A DNA stretch of 64,000 bases from positions 1 to 64,000 of the forward strand of contig NZ_FNEK01000005.1 in NCBI RefSeq assembly GCF_900099935.1, given 5' to 3'. The position numbers and the translations under genes are program-made. This stretch comes from Aliiruegeria lutimaris. GTDB taxonomy: Bacteria > Pseudomonadota > Alphaproteobacteria > Rhodobacterales > Rhodobacteraceae. The notes below the pieces were generated by a model. That model saw only the letters and a program-made list of their open reading frames with translations. It ran no database searches and was not told the origin of the DNA. Below, piece after piece: positions 1 through 8,872 of the stretch; position 1 is the first letter of the stretch, and each line of letters starts with the position of its first letter.

Positions 1-248
1 TCCAAGGTGAGTTGACCGATCTTCGCGTGTAGGGAGGTGATGTCGATTTCCGGTTCCTTGCTCTTCGGCTTGTCCTCGAACACATCAGACACGCCATCGA
101 GCAACTGGTCTTTCCACTGCTTGATCTGGTTCGGATGCAGGTCGAACTGGGTGGCCAGTTCGCTCATCGTCTTGTCGCCCTTCAGCGCCGCCAATGCGAC
201 CTTCGCCTTGAACGCGCCACTGTGGTTTCTTCTCGGACGTCTTGCCAT
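1..248 (-). CDS. IS3-family transposase OrfA (partial, runs off left edge)
   Basis: The minus strand reads an OrfA-type protein from ATG at 248, beginning MARRPRRNHSGAFKAKVALA, with the helix-turn-helix pattern (SELATQFDLHPNQIKQWKDQLL) typical of IS3-family OrfA. OrfA supplies DNA binding and is normally fused to the DDE protein OrfB by -1 frameshifting. Only the first 82 codons are in the window; the rest of the gene and OrfB lie to the left. A GGAG precedes the start. The element's end appears to lie near position 309, directly against the broken IS110 gene. Family assignment is from recognised residues; the exact IS name is not known. Confidence 0.85.
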   Translation of the reverse strand, partial: MARRPRRNHSGAFKAKVALAALKGDKTMSELATQFDLHPNQIKQWKDQLLDGVSDVFEDKPKSKEPEIDITSLHAKIGQLTL

Positions 249-309
249 CTTTCGCTCCTTCTTCCCGGCATCGCTGCCGGATCGGGAGCAGAAAATCCAC
301 CTAACTCAA
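1..309 (-). mobile_element. Right-hand end of an IS3-family insertion sequence
   Basis: The OrfA start is followed outward by about 60 non-coding bases. On the minus strand the outermost bases read TGAGTTAGGTGGATTTTC, ending near 309, and the TGA start is the usual IS3-family terminus. Immediately beyond, the sequence becomes in-frame IS110 transposase lacking its N-terminus. The boundary is therefore inferred from two independent signs: the terminal motif and the interruption of a gene. The other end and any target-site duplication are outside the window. Confidence 0.6.
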
Positions 310-310
310 C

Positions 311-1438
311 CGTTCAGATTTCCCGAGCCACCTCTCTTTGGCCAGCTATGACCTGCCGGTGCGGATCGGGTTCGAGGCAACCGGCAATTATCACCGGCCC
401 TTGGCGCATCATCTCGGTCAGGCCGGGTTCGAGCTGAAGCTTGTGTCATCCGTCGCGCTGGCCCGGACACGCGAAGCTTTGCACAACAGCTGGGACAAAA
501 ACGACCCAAAGGACGCCCAAGTCATCCTGCACATGCTGGAGATCGGCGCAGTGCAGTTTTTCCACGATCCGCTTGTGACTGGCGTTGCTGACATCCAGGA
601 GCTGTCTAAAACGCATGAGATCGTTTCACGCTCAAAGACCGAGCTGTGGCATCGCATACTGACGCATTACCTGCCGCTCTACTTCCCCGAAGCCGAACGC
701 TATCACCGCAGCTCGCGCACTGACTGGTTCTTGGCATTCCTCGAGAAGTATCCGACGCCGCATATGATCACGGCCATGAGCCGTGAGGCCTTCGTTGCAG
801 ATGCGTGGCAGGTGGTCGGCCGGAAGGTCTCAAAAGAACGCCAGCTTTCAGATATTTACGCAACGGCGGTTGGCTCTGTGGGACTGCCCGTTCACCCGGA
901 GTCCGACGCCGTTCGTATGTTCCGCCTTGTGCTGGCCGAAGGCCGAAGCCTGGTTCGCCAGCGCAACGAGATCGAGACGCGGGCGTTCGAACTTCTATCT
1001 GATCATCCCGACTACCAACTTCTGACGACCGTCCCTGGCATCGGCCCGATCAACGCCTTGACCATCCTGGCCGAAGCTGGCGATCTGCGCCGTTTCCGCC
1101 ACCATCGCCAGTTCCTGAAGTTCTGCGGCATGGACCTCGCAACCGTGCAGTCCGGCATGTTCCGAGGCCAAAGTCGCATCTCGAAGTATGGCAATGCACG
1201 GCTTCGCAGAACCCTATGGATGGCTGGCCAAGTTGCAGTGCTCAAACGCACGAACAGCTTCCGCGACAAGTTCGAACGCTACATCGCGCGGGACCGACAC
1301 AATGCCCATTTGCGTCGCAAGGCCTACACCGCCATCGCGGCCAAGATGGCACGCACCGTACACGCCGTGGTCAAACACGGCGAACCCTATCGCCCCTTCT
1401 TCGAGGGGGTGAGCCCAGGCGGAAGGACCCTTGTCTGA
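311..1438 (+). pseudogene. IS110-family transposase, 5'-truncated by an IS3 insertion
   Basis: The frame is open from the IS3 junction to TGA at 1438. The first possible start is TTG at 338, giving 366 residues. The N-terminal DEDD domain is recognisable by FEATGNYHRPL and NDPKDAQVILHMLE, and the C-terminal Tnp_20 domain by TVPGIGPINALTILAEAGDL and the serine-containing GQSRISKYGNARLRRTLW. IS110 enzymes start with a short strand bearing the first catalytic Asp (GIDV-type); this segment and roughly 40 residues are absent. The product should therefore be inactive even if translated. The break coincides with the IS3 end. Confidence 0.8.
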
Positions 1439-1654
1439 TAAGAGCCGTGGAGGCAGTTCGATGACCTCGTAGATAATGTTCAGGTCTTCCGCTTGGGAAT
1501 TTGGATCTCGTCTTAAGGACGGTGAGGGCCGCGATGCTGCGTACCCTGTGTTTGCTATGGGAGAGACCGCTTCTTGACGGCGGAGACCGCTTGGGCAACC
1601 ATATCAGGGCATTCGGGACACCGGATGTCCCATGACCTGCTTACCTAACCAGCA
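1439..1654. other. 3' flank of the IS110 element with a 10-bp direct repeat
   Basis: No ORF here looks like a gene. GAGACCGCTT occurs twice, at 1563-1572 and 1583-1592, separated by ten bases. The stretch is probably the non-coding end of the IS110 element, whose right boundary cannot be placed from sequence alone. In IS1111-type members of this family the downstream non-coding region encodes the guide (bridge) RNA; whether that applies here is not visible. Confidence 0.35.
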
Positions 1655-2640
1655 AAATCTTCCCGATATAGGACGTTGTCGCTGATAATCATGCCGGGCT
1701 TTCAGTGCCGCAGGAACAGCCCGTAGAGCACCTCAGGCACATCCTCTGAATCCATCCGTGTCCGAACCTCCAGCGGGTGCCCTTGGCGAGTGAATGCATC
1801 CAGGACAGTCAGCATCTTGTAGCTGGGCCCGTTGCTGAGTTTGTGGCGAACGAAATCGACGCTCCGGACGTGGTTCGGATGTTTCGGTTGGAGCCGGAAA
1901 ATCGAGCTGTCCTCGTGAAAGAGTCGCTACTTTTTCTACTGGCGCTGAGGGAGTTGTAGCCTTTCGTCGTCCCAGAGGCGCTCGATCGTCTCCGGCGCTT
2001 TCGCGACCCCACTGGGACCACGGTCGCTTTCAGTTGTGATTGACCTGCCAGCCCTCGATCCGCAGCAACTCGGTAACCTTGCGATATCCGTGGCGACCAT
2101 TGCTCTTTGCCAGGCGGATCAAGGCCCGCCGCAGGAAGGCATCGTTCTTCTCGGCGTCTTGGTTCTGCATCGAGCTGCGGGCAAGGCCGATCACCTAGCG
2201 GGTTCGCCGCTCGGACGCCGCGAGCTTCTGGCGGGTATAAATGACGGCCTGACGAAGTTGACTCGGCTTCAGGTAGGCCAAGTCTGCCTTGAGGATCGTT
2301 CTGCATGCGCCTCGAACCGGTGGCAGCTGCATGCCACTTACTGTCCAACTCCAGCTCAGCCACGGTTCTGCGCGCTTACGCGGCCGCGTTGCGGCGCCAG
2401 TCCCCTGAACTCTTCAGCCTGGCATTTTCCTTCTCAAGGCAGTGCAAATCCGACAGTTGCGACTTGCCTATGCCAACGAAGCGATAACGCCAGTTGTGGC
2501 ACGTGGCATCCGTGACACCGTTGGACCGACATGCCGTTCGCACGTCATGTCCATCCACCAACTTCAGTTCAATCTCGCGCAGCAGCTTGAGGATATCCTC
2601 GTCCGGGTACCGTTTCCGAGCGATCTACCATTCCCTTTTT
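1655..2640 (-). pseudogene. Decayed IS3-family element (OrfA plus OrfB remnants)
   Basis: Read on the minus strand from about 2640, an OrfA frame gives RKRYPDEDILKLLREIELKL and the helix-turn-helix ACRSNGVTDATCHNWR, then GKSQLSDLHCLEKENARLK. It then shifts frame. OrfB pieces follow with stops and frameshifts: KADLAYLKPSQLRQAVIYTR, RLAKSNGRHGYRKVTELLRI, HPNHVRSVDFVRHKLSNGPS and VLDAFTRQGHPLEVRT. The motif equivalent to SDNGPEF reads SDNVLY. At least three lesions interrupt the frame. It resembles the IS407/ISRm-type branch of IS3 but is too degraded for subgroup assignment. It is a different copy from the IS3 end at the left edge. Confidence 0.75.
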
Positions 2641-3336
2641 TCGGCTAACGTAGAGGCCCAGTTTTAGGGGGGTAATGACAGAATTTCTAGAAGGTCGGCA
2701 GCCGTTTAGGCGCCCGGAAGACGGGGCCAACGAAAGCCTGGATCCGGCGGTGATCGATTCAATCGGCGCACGTGACCACGCGGGGATTTTTTCGTCCAAC
2801 ATGGCAGCGATCCGTCCGACCCAGGCGCGGGCGGAATAGCTCAGCGTCGGGGTTTTGACACGTCCTTTGTCCGCCTGCATCTGCCGGCAATCGTTGACAC
2901 GGCTGGTGCCAGTAAGCTGCCGCCCTCGTAGACCCTGACGTTGAGCGCGACCGCGCGCCGTTGAAACGCCTGCACGGTGCGAGACGGGTTCGCCTGTCCA
3001 ACGCCTTCGACGAGCACGGCTGTGATTGCGTGTGGCGGGAGTCAGCCCGTGAAGAGCTTGCAGGTCTTCGGTCTGTTCATGATCGAAGCCAATATCGTCC
3101 TCGACCAGATTCTCGATCTCGACGGAAGTCACCGTGAGCGGGATCTCGGGTAAAGTGCGACCGAGGAGATGGACGCCGCTTACCGTCCGACCATCTGATC
3201 GAGCCAAATGCCGAAGGTCATCGCGCGTTTCAGGAGCAGTTCCCCGCAAATCGACACTTCTTTACAGATCAACCGCTCCGGAAACGTCATGCAATTCCTG
3301 AATGCAGGGAAATGCGATATCGGCTTCGTGGAAGCC
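2641..3336. other. No recognisable gene; probable relic sequence
   Basis: A 226-codon minus-strand frame spans part of this stretch, but its residues match no family I recognise, composition is Arg/Ser-rich as in out-of-frame translations, and its 3' end overlaps the IS3 relic. A short frame at 3180-3374 is equally unconvincing. Given the transposon debris on one side and the broken DUF1566 fragment on the other, this is most simply eroded DNA. Confidence 0.4.
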
Positions 3337-3897
3337 TCACGCCCAGTGCAGCGGAGTCCGTACCATCGGCACATGGTGATAGAAGCGTGTGATCCGCGCC
3401 GTCAGGAGGTGTGGTTCGGGGAAAATGGTGGGAGTGGCACGGAAACCACCACCTACCCCGACCGGACTTCGAAAAACTGCCTCCGTGATCGACGCGGCAT
3501 TTCTACCGTCTGTTTCAACCAGTTTCGAGAGCCCGCCGTGAGTGGTGACGCTTCGAAGTCTTCTGAAAGGAACCGCTGGCGTCTCCGGATCATGGTCATG
3601 TGTTCTGGTCGTGATGGCCGGAACCAACTCGTCCGGCAGCGCGAGATGACCGATCTCCAGGGACGCAAGCTCACAGGAATTGGGGAGCCGCCAGTCGTTG
3701 AAACCACAGTGACGCAGCGCGTTCTGACGGTTGACCCACTCCAGCGCGCCGAACCAGTCCACGCAGGTGCCGCAGGTCTGCCGGCTCCACATCAAGCCTT
3801 GGTCCCAATCGAATAAGACACCGTTGCCGGAGTCACTTCGCGTTTGGGTTGAGGGACTTTGACGACCCATTCTGGCCATTGCCGGGCGTGTAACCAT
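3337..3897 (-). pseudogene. DUF1566 (Lcl C-terminal) domain fragment
   Basis: Residues 33-80 read GLMWSRQTCGTCVDWFGALE then HCGFNDWRLPNSCELASL. This is the characteristic start of DUF1566: the GLMW entry, a W-x4-EW helix and the DWRLPN-x-x-EL-x-SL turn. DUF1566 proteins are normally exported and adopt a C-type-lectin-like fold. Here no signal peptide precedes the domain, and after residue about 85 the family pattern (aromatic-rich strands ending in R-V-R-L-V-R) is lost, so the domain is cut at both ends. No neighbouring gene suggests a job. I regard it as a relic inside the transposon-rich region. Confidence 0.55.
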
Positions 3898-4250
3898 GTC
3901 TTTTTGCTAACCTGTGCCGCTGACCGGAATTTCTTGCCGGCGAAGCCAATCTGGTCGGAGATTGTGGAGACAACAGGAAGTTGCGAGCGAACGTAACACC
4001 GTAGGATCGGACGGTGGAGATGAAAACAAATTTATAAATATCAGATGGATATGTCTTTTTGTGGTGGCATTTTCCTTTCGAGCCGAAAGCAGGCCGCGGA
4101 CCGCGTTAGTAGGTCGTTAACTTTTGTTCCAGATTTCCTGCACATTGCCGAATCTTGCCGTCAAGTGGTCAGAACATACTTGGGCCGAAAGCAGGCCGCG
4201 GAAGACGGTGAGGGAATTTCTCACGCGGAGGAAGCCGCCTTGGTCCGTGC
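3898..4250. other. Gene-free stretch downstream of trkH
   Basis: No convincing ORF. The segment 4000-4080 is conspicuously more AT-rich than the surroundings. It holds the 19-bp direct repeat annotated separately. No clear hairpin terminator for trkH was seen. Confidence 0.4.
4082..4202. repeat. 19-bp direct repeat pair
   Basis: GCCGAAAGCAGGCCGCGGA occurs at 4082-4100 and again at 4184-4202, in the same orientation and 102 bases apart, just downstream of the trkH stop. No ORF explains it. It could be a footprint of a duplication or excision event next to the mobile-element region. Confidence 0.8.
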
Positions 4251-5696
4251 TCAGCCCGTCCAGAAACGGCGGGTAAAAAGCACGTAAAGAGACAGGATTT
4301 CGAGGCGGCCAGCAAGCATCCCGAAAATCATGATCCACTTGGCCGTTGCGGGGAAGGCTTCGAGCGACCCCGAGGCGCCGACCGCTTCGCCGAAGGCCGG
4401 GCCGATATTTGCAACCGACGTCCAGGCGGCGGTCACCGATGTCTGGAACGACAGGCCAGTCAGGGCAATTCCGACCGATGTCAGTCCGAGGGTAAGGATG
4501 AACAGGGTGAAGAAAGCCATGACGGAATCGATCACGTCCTTTTGCAGGCGCTTGTTGGACAGGCGCAACGGGACGACAGCGCTGCGCGAGCGCATCTGCT
4601 TCACCATCTGCTTGACGCTTTGCCACAGAACCAGCCAGCGAAAAATCTTGACCGAGCAGGCCGTGGAACCCGTGCACCCACCGATCAACCCGGCGATGAA
4701 GACGACCGTCAGCGCGAAGCCGCCCCAGCGGGTGATATCCTCGCTCGCATAGCCGGTGCCCGAGAAAAGCGTCACCACGTTGAAGACGGTTTCGCGCAGG
4801 ATATCGGTAAATGTCCCTTGATGAAGCACCAGACGATAAAGGACGAGCATTCCGCAACACAGGATCAGGAGTTGAAGATAGACGCGCACCTGTGGGTCGC
4901 GAAACAGGTGCCCGGGGCGTCCTCCGAGAAGCTGCACCAGCCGGACGAGGGGGAAACTCGCCAGGATCATGTAGAGGGAGGAGACGTATTCCAAAGGGCC
5001 TTTATAGGGGGCGAACGACGCGTCCGAAGTCGAGAAGCCGCCGGTCGAAATCGTGGTCATGGCGTGCACGATCGCGTCGAATGGGCTCATGTGGAACGCC
5101 ATATAAGTGAAAAGGCAGGCGAGCGTCAGCAGGATATACACCCTCAGCAGCGACAGGGCGATATCCATTGCGCGGGGCATGATCTTGCCCAATGTGTCGA
5201 AGCCTTCCGTCAGGAAGAACTGCATCCCGCCAACGCGCATCGCGGGCAGAAAGATCATCGCGACGATGACGATCCCGAGACCGCCAAGCCATTGTAGGAT
5301 GCCGCGCCAGAGCAACACGCCATGGGGCAGGTTTTCAAGGCCGTGAAAGACGGTGGAGCCGGTTGTCGTCATCCCCGACATGGCTTCGAAATAGGCATCC
5401 ACGAGGCTCGCATGCGGAATGCCGAGAACGAATGGAATCGCGCCGACGGCCGGTAGGACGCTCCAGACGAGGGAGGTCAGCAGGAAGGCCTGCCGGCGAT
5501 CCATGAACCGAATGGACGCGCCCGTCGTCGCGAGAACGACACAGGCTGACAGAAACAGAACGATCACGCCGTCGAGAAAGAAGACCAGCCCGGACTGCCG
5601 TCCGCCGAAGGCATCGACGACTCCGCAGACCAGCATCAACACGCCCATGACCATGGCCAGATAACCGGTGATGTTGATGACGGGACGGATTTGCAT
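4251..5696 (-). CDS. trkH: Trk-type potassium uptake protein TrkH
   Basis: 481 residues, the usual TrkH length. Channel-forming subunit that moves K+ (with Na+ or H+) across the inner membrane with the cytoplasmic regulator TrkA. The four pore loops are all visible: TTTGS at residues 110-114, ISTGG at 216-220, SGTGY at 312-316 and ANIGP at 429-433, each with the filter glycine. At least ten hydrophobic segments lie between them. It is preceded on the same strand by a CBS-domain gene 22 bases upstream, so the two are probably co-transcribed; trkA is not in the window. The protein is complete despite the eroded DNA beyond its 3' end. Confidence 0.95.
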   Translation of the reverse strand: MQIRPVINITGYLAMVMGVLMLVCGVVDAFGGRQSGLVFFLDGVIVLFLSACVVLATTGASIRFMDRRQAFLLTSLVWSVLPAVGAIPFVLGIPHASLVDAYFEAMSGMTTTGSTVFHGLENLPHGVLLWRGILQWLGGLGIVIVAMIFLPAMRVGGMQFFLTEGFDTLGKIMPRAMDIALSLLRVYILLTLACLFTYMAFHMSPFDAIVHAMTTISTGGFSTSDASFAPYKGPLEYVSSLYMILASFPLVRLVQLLGGRPGHLFRDPQVRVYLQLLILCCGMLVLYRLVLHQGTFTDILRETVFNVVTLFSGTGYASEDITRWGGFALTVVFIAGLIGGCTGSTACSVKIFRWLVLWQSVKQMVKQMRSRSAVVPLRLSNKRLQKDVIDSVMAFFTLFILTLGLTSVGIALTGLSFQTSVTAAWTSVANIGPAFGEAVGASGSLEAFPATAKWIMIFGMLAGRLEILSLYVLFTRRFWTG

Positions 5697-5718
5697 GGAA
5701 ATGGCTCTTGAACCGCTC

Positions 5719-6165
5719 TTAGTCCAGGGGCGTCAAACGACCGGCGGCGAGGTCCCGGAGGGTGTCTACCTCCAGGGTGTCGTCCTGGTGAATGCACTCG
5801 AGCAGGTCTTTTAGGGTTATCATCCGGACGAACGCTCCGTCGCGAAGCATGGCCAGATGCCGGATATGGTTTCGGCTCATGAGCTTCAGTGCGGCAGACA
5901 GGCGCGTGTCGGCTTCGCAGGTGATCGCGGGACGACTCATGCAGAATCTGACGGTTTCGTCGGACAGGTCCGGACCCCGCTTCACCATGGCGCGAATGAT
6001 GTCGTGATCTGTCAGGATGCCTTCGACCCCGCCGTGGATATCCACCACCGCGAGCGCGTTCACGTCCAGATCTACAAGCTTTTCGGCGGCCCTTAGGACG
6101 GGCATTTTTGCAGAGCAGCATGCGCGAATACCGGACTCGTAATTTCCGATACGTTGAACCGACAC
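5719..6165 (-). CDS. CBS-domain pair protein
   Basis: 148 residues made of two CBS motifs. The first covers about residues 10-65 and contains NALAVVDIHGGVEGILTDHD followed by IIRAMVKRG. The second covers about 70-130 (CMSRPAITCEADTRLSAALK, then MSRNHIRHLAMLRDGAFVRM). CBS pairs bind adenine nucleotides and act as energy or redox sensors. The gene sits 22 bases upstream of trkH on the same strand, so a role in tuning potassium uptake is a reasonable inference, though stand-alone CBS proteins of this type also occur elsewhere. No catalytic domain is attached. Confidence 0.85.
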   Translation of the reverse strand: MSVQRIGNYESGIRACCSAKMPVLRAAEKLVDLDVNALAVVDIHGGVEGILTDHDIIRAMVKRGPDLSDETVRFCMSRPAITCEADTRLSAALKLMSRNHIRHLAMLRDGAFVRMITLKDLLECIHQDDTLEVDTLRDLAAGRLTPLD

Positions 6166-6496
6166 GAGCGCTCTCCTTGTTCTACCCGGAACGCCGGGTC
6201 TGGCCGGTTATCGAAATACTCGAAGTGACGAAACAGCTCTGGAGTTCCACAACGATGCCAAAAAGTCTTTCAGGACTGGCAGGATACGTTCTGCCCAATT
6301 CGATCCGGTCCGGAGCATCGGGCCGGTCGCAGCGCCGCCTGGAGTTCGAAATCTCGGCAGAAACTGTATCGCCTCTTTTTTGGTTCGCCACCTTATGTCA
6401 GCAGAGGTGCAGGACGGCGGGGACGGTATGTCAGTTGCCAGCGAAGGTCAAGATCGGCGGGGTGCGGCGTGAAAACGGTGTCCCTTTCGGCCGCTA
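6166..6496. other. Intergenic region, no gene seen
   Basis: About 330 bases between the CBS gene start and the Wzc-like gene stop, both on the minus strand. A 134-codon plus-strand frame crosses it but has no start context and no family resemblance. It should contain the promoter of the CBS-trkH pair; no clear operator or terminator was recognised. Confidence 0.5.
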
Positions 6497-8674
6497 TCAA
6501 GAGTTCTGGTAATAACCGCTCTTGGCGTAGCCATAGGCGCCGTAATCATGCCCATAGCCGTAGCGCCGCATGCCCTTGGGGTTCACATGGGTCAGGATCA
6601 GGCCCGTGAGTCTTGTATTTCCGGAAGAGACGGCCGCGATCCCCTGCTGGACGACGCTTGCAGGCGTGCTGTCCCATTTGACGGCCAAGATCACGGCGTC
6701 CGAATGGAGGGCGATGGAGCGCGCGTCTGGCACAACGAGAACCGGAGGCGTATCGATGATGATCTGATCATAGGTTTCGCGCAGTTCCTTGAGCAGATCC
6801 CCGAACTTTGCCGATGCAAAGAGGTCCGCCGCGCTGACCGAGGCGTTCTCTCCGGGCAGGACGTCGATGCCAAGGCGTTCGTCCTTGAGGATGATGTCCT
6901 TCAACTCGGCGTCGCCGGATAGAACGGACACGAAGCCCTTGTTGTCATCCAGCGTGAAATACTGGTTCAGAACACGGCGGCGAATGTCGCCTTCCAGCAA
7001 CAGGACCTTTCCACCTAGCGCCGCGTAGTGATGCGCCAGCATGATCGATGTCGTGGTCTTGCCTTCGCCCGGCGCACAGGAGGTCATCATTATGATCTTC
7101 GGGGGATTGTCCAGGTTGGACAGCTCGATCGACGTGCGAAGGTTCCGGGTCGCTTCAGCCGAAGTCGAGGTCGGATTGCTCAGGATGAATTCGACCAGCC
7201 TGGATCTCCGTCGCTGGCTAATGAGCGGGATCTGGCCCATGACCGAATACCCTGTCACCGTTTCGAGGTCGCGGGCGGTGCGGAAACCCCGATGCAACAG
7301 TTCGCGCAGAAGGAAAATGGCGATCCCGACAAAGCCACCCGCCACCAACGCGACAGCCAGGATCAGGGATCTCCGAGGTTGAAATGGCGCATTCGGAGCG
7401 ACGGCCTGCGAAATCACCCGTGCGTCCGCCCGTTCGATGCCCTGCTGGATCGAGAGTTCCCGTAGCCGGACAAGGAAGCTTTCATATAGCAGTCGGTTGG
7501 CTTCCACTTCCCGTTCCAGCTGTTGAAGCGTGACCAGGTCTGCAGACTGCTTTTCAACCGATGCCGCCAATTCAGTTGCGGATTTTTCCAAAGCGCGATG
7601 TTGCTCTTCCAACCGGGTCAATTCGAAGCGCTTGCGTGTGACAGCCTGTTCCACGAGGGCGTCGAAAGATGCATCGGTTGCACGACCGTTTGCGACATTC
7701 TGGGCCGCCCTGTTGAGGGCGACATCTTTGGCGACTGCGAGTATTCTCTCCCGTTCGCCGCTTTCGACAGCTTCCTCCAGCTCGGACAACTGCTCCCGCG
7801 CGCGTTGCGCCTCACGCAGCTTCGCGTCTGACCTGTCTCGCATTTCCTTCAATTGTCGGTTCATGCCCTCGAGCGTTTCGATACTGACGAGGTCGATCGA
7901 GGCATTGAAATTTTTTGCTGCAGTTTCTGAGGCTTCAAGGTCGGCGCGAAGATCTGCAAGGCGCTCGGACAACCAGACCAGCGCTTGTTCGGATGCGGCG
8001 AATTTTCTCTGAAGCTGGTCTTCGATATAGACCTCCGCCAGGCTGTCAGCCAGAAGCGCAGCCTTCTCGGCTGATTCCGATACCGCTGTGATGGTAAAAA
8101 CGACCGTGTATTCGATGTTCTCAATTTTTAACGCGCCGAGAACATTGGAGACAACGTTTTCGCGTATGCGCTCCTCGCTTGGCGGAGGTGCGGGATCTGT
8201 TTCTTCTACGCCAAGAACGGTCATCAATACGGAACGGAATGCGGCCCTGAGCGAAAACGAAGGGGACTCAATTTCTTCTTGGTCCGGCGGTCCGAACTCG
8301 GGATCGTTCATCAAGTCCAGCTTGCTAACCAGCATGTGGCCGAGTTTCCTCGATTGCAGTATCTCGATCTCGGTTTGCGTGCCTTGGTAATCGCTGGCGG
8401 AAACTCCGGTTACCATGGATTCGATCGGGCTGAATTGTTCTGTTTTTTCTTCCGCCGCCAGTACCGTCTGGGCTCGGTACATCGGGACAGATTTTACATA
8501 AGCCTGATAGCCGCCGGCCAAAACGCCGAGTGCCGCGCAAACTGCGATGATCCACTTGCCACGCCAAAGGGTGTTTAAAATGGCGAGAATATCAATCTCG
8601 TCGTCGCTATTTTCTCGATTGAAACCCGCAGTGGCGGTCTCTGCAGTACGGTTGTTTCGCAAACTCTCGTTCAT
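6497..8674 (-). CDS. Wzc-like polysaccharide co-polymerase / tyrosine autokinase
   Basis: 725 residues from ATG 8674; this start precedes the N-terminal Wzz segment closely, whereas an in-frame ATG at 8809 adds 45 unusual residues. Layout: membrane helix at about 42-60, Wzz/GumC periplasmic domain, long coiled coil, GNVR-type segment and second membrane helix, then a BY-kinase domain. That domain has Walker A GEGKTTTS at 536-543, the A' motif LEGDIRR and Walker B IIIDTPP near 638. The last 22 residues hold seven tyrosines (RYGYGHDYGAYGYAK...), the usual autophosphorylation cluster. Such proteins control chain length and export of exopolysaccharide. No Wza-type exporter, polymerase or phosphatase gene is adjacent, which is unusual. 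Confidence 0.92.
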   Translation of the reverse strand: MNESLRNNRTAETATAGFNRENSDDEIDILAILNTLWRGKWIIAVCAALGVLAGGYQAYVKSVPMYRAQTVLAAEEKTEQFSPIESMVTGVSASDYQGTQTEIEILQSRKLGHMLVSKLDLMNDPEFGPPDQEEIESPSFSLRAAFRSVLMTVLGVEETDPAPPPSEERIRENVVSNVLGALKIENIEYTVVFTITAVSESAEKAALLADSLAEVYIEDQLQRKFAASEQALVWLSERLADLRADLEASETAAKNFNASIDLVSIETLEGMNRQLKEMRDRSDAKLREAQRAREQLSELEEAVESGERERILAVAKDVALNRAAQNVANGRATDASFDALVEQAVTRKRFELTRLEEQHRALEKSATELAASVEKQSADLVTLQQLEREVEANRLLYESFLVRLRELSIQQGIERADARVISQAVAPNAPFQPRRSLILAVALVAGGFVGIAIFLLRELLHRGFRTARDLETVTGYSVMGQIPLISQRRRSRLVEFILSNPTSTSAEATRNLRTSIELSNLDNPPKIIMMTSCAPGEGKTTTSIMLAHHYAALGGKVLLLEGDIRRRVLNQYFTLDDNKGFVSVLSGDAELKDIILKDERLGIDVLPGENASVSAADLFASAKFGDLLKELRETYDQIIIDTPPVLVVPDARSIALHSDAVILAVKWDSTPASVVQQGIAAVSSGNTRLTGLILTHVNPKGMRRYGYGHDYGAYGYAKSGYYQNS

Positions 8675-8872
8675 CAGATATTGCTCAAATAACGGGGCGA
8701 ACTGGCCCGGACTGTTCAATTTGGTGAAACCTGTTTGCACCTGACGCATGTCGCATGCATGGATCGCGATCGCGATGCCGGCTCCCTGCCAATCGGCTTG
8801 CGGGATCAATGTATTCTTGGCAATGTTTCCATCAAAGGCCCGCGGCGCGTTGCGGACGCCATCGACGAGGGT

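Noticed and set aside
2569-3249. 226-codon minus-strand frame in the relic region
   Set aside because: Arg/Ser-rich composition of an out-of-frame reading; partly overlaps the IS3 remnant; no recognisable domain.
6108-6512. 134-codon plus-strand frame
   Set aside because: No ribosome site, no family resemblance, and it overlaps the ends of two minus-strand genes.
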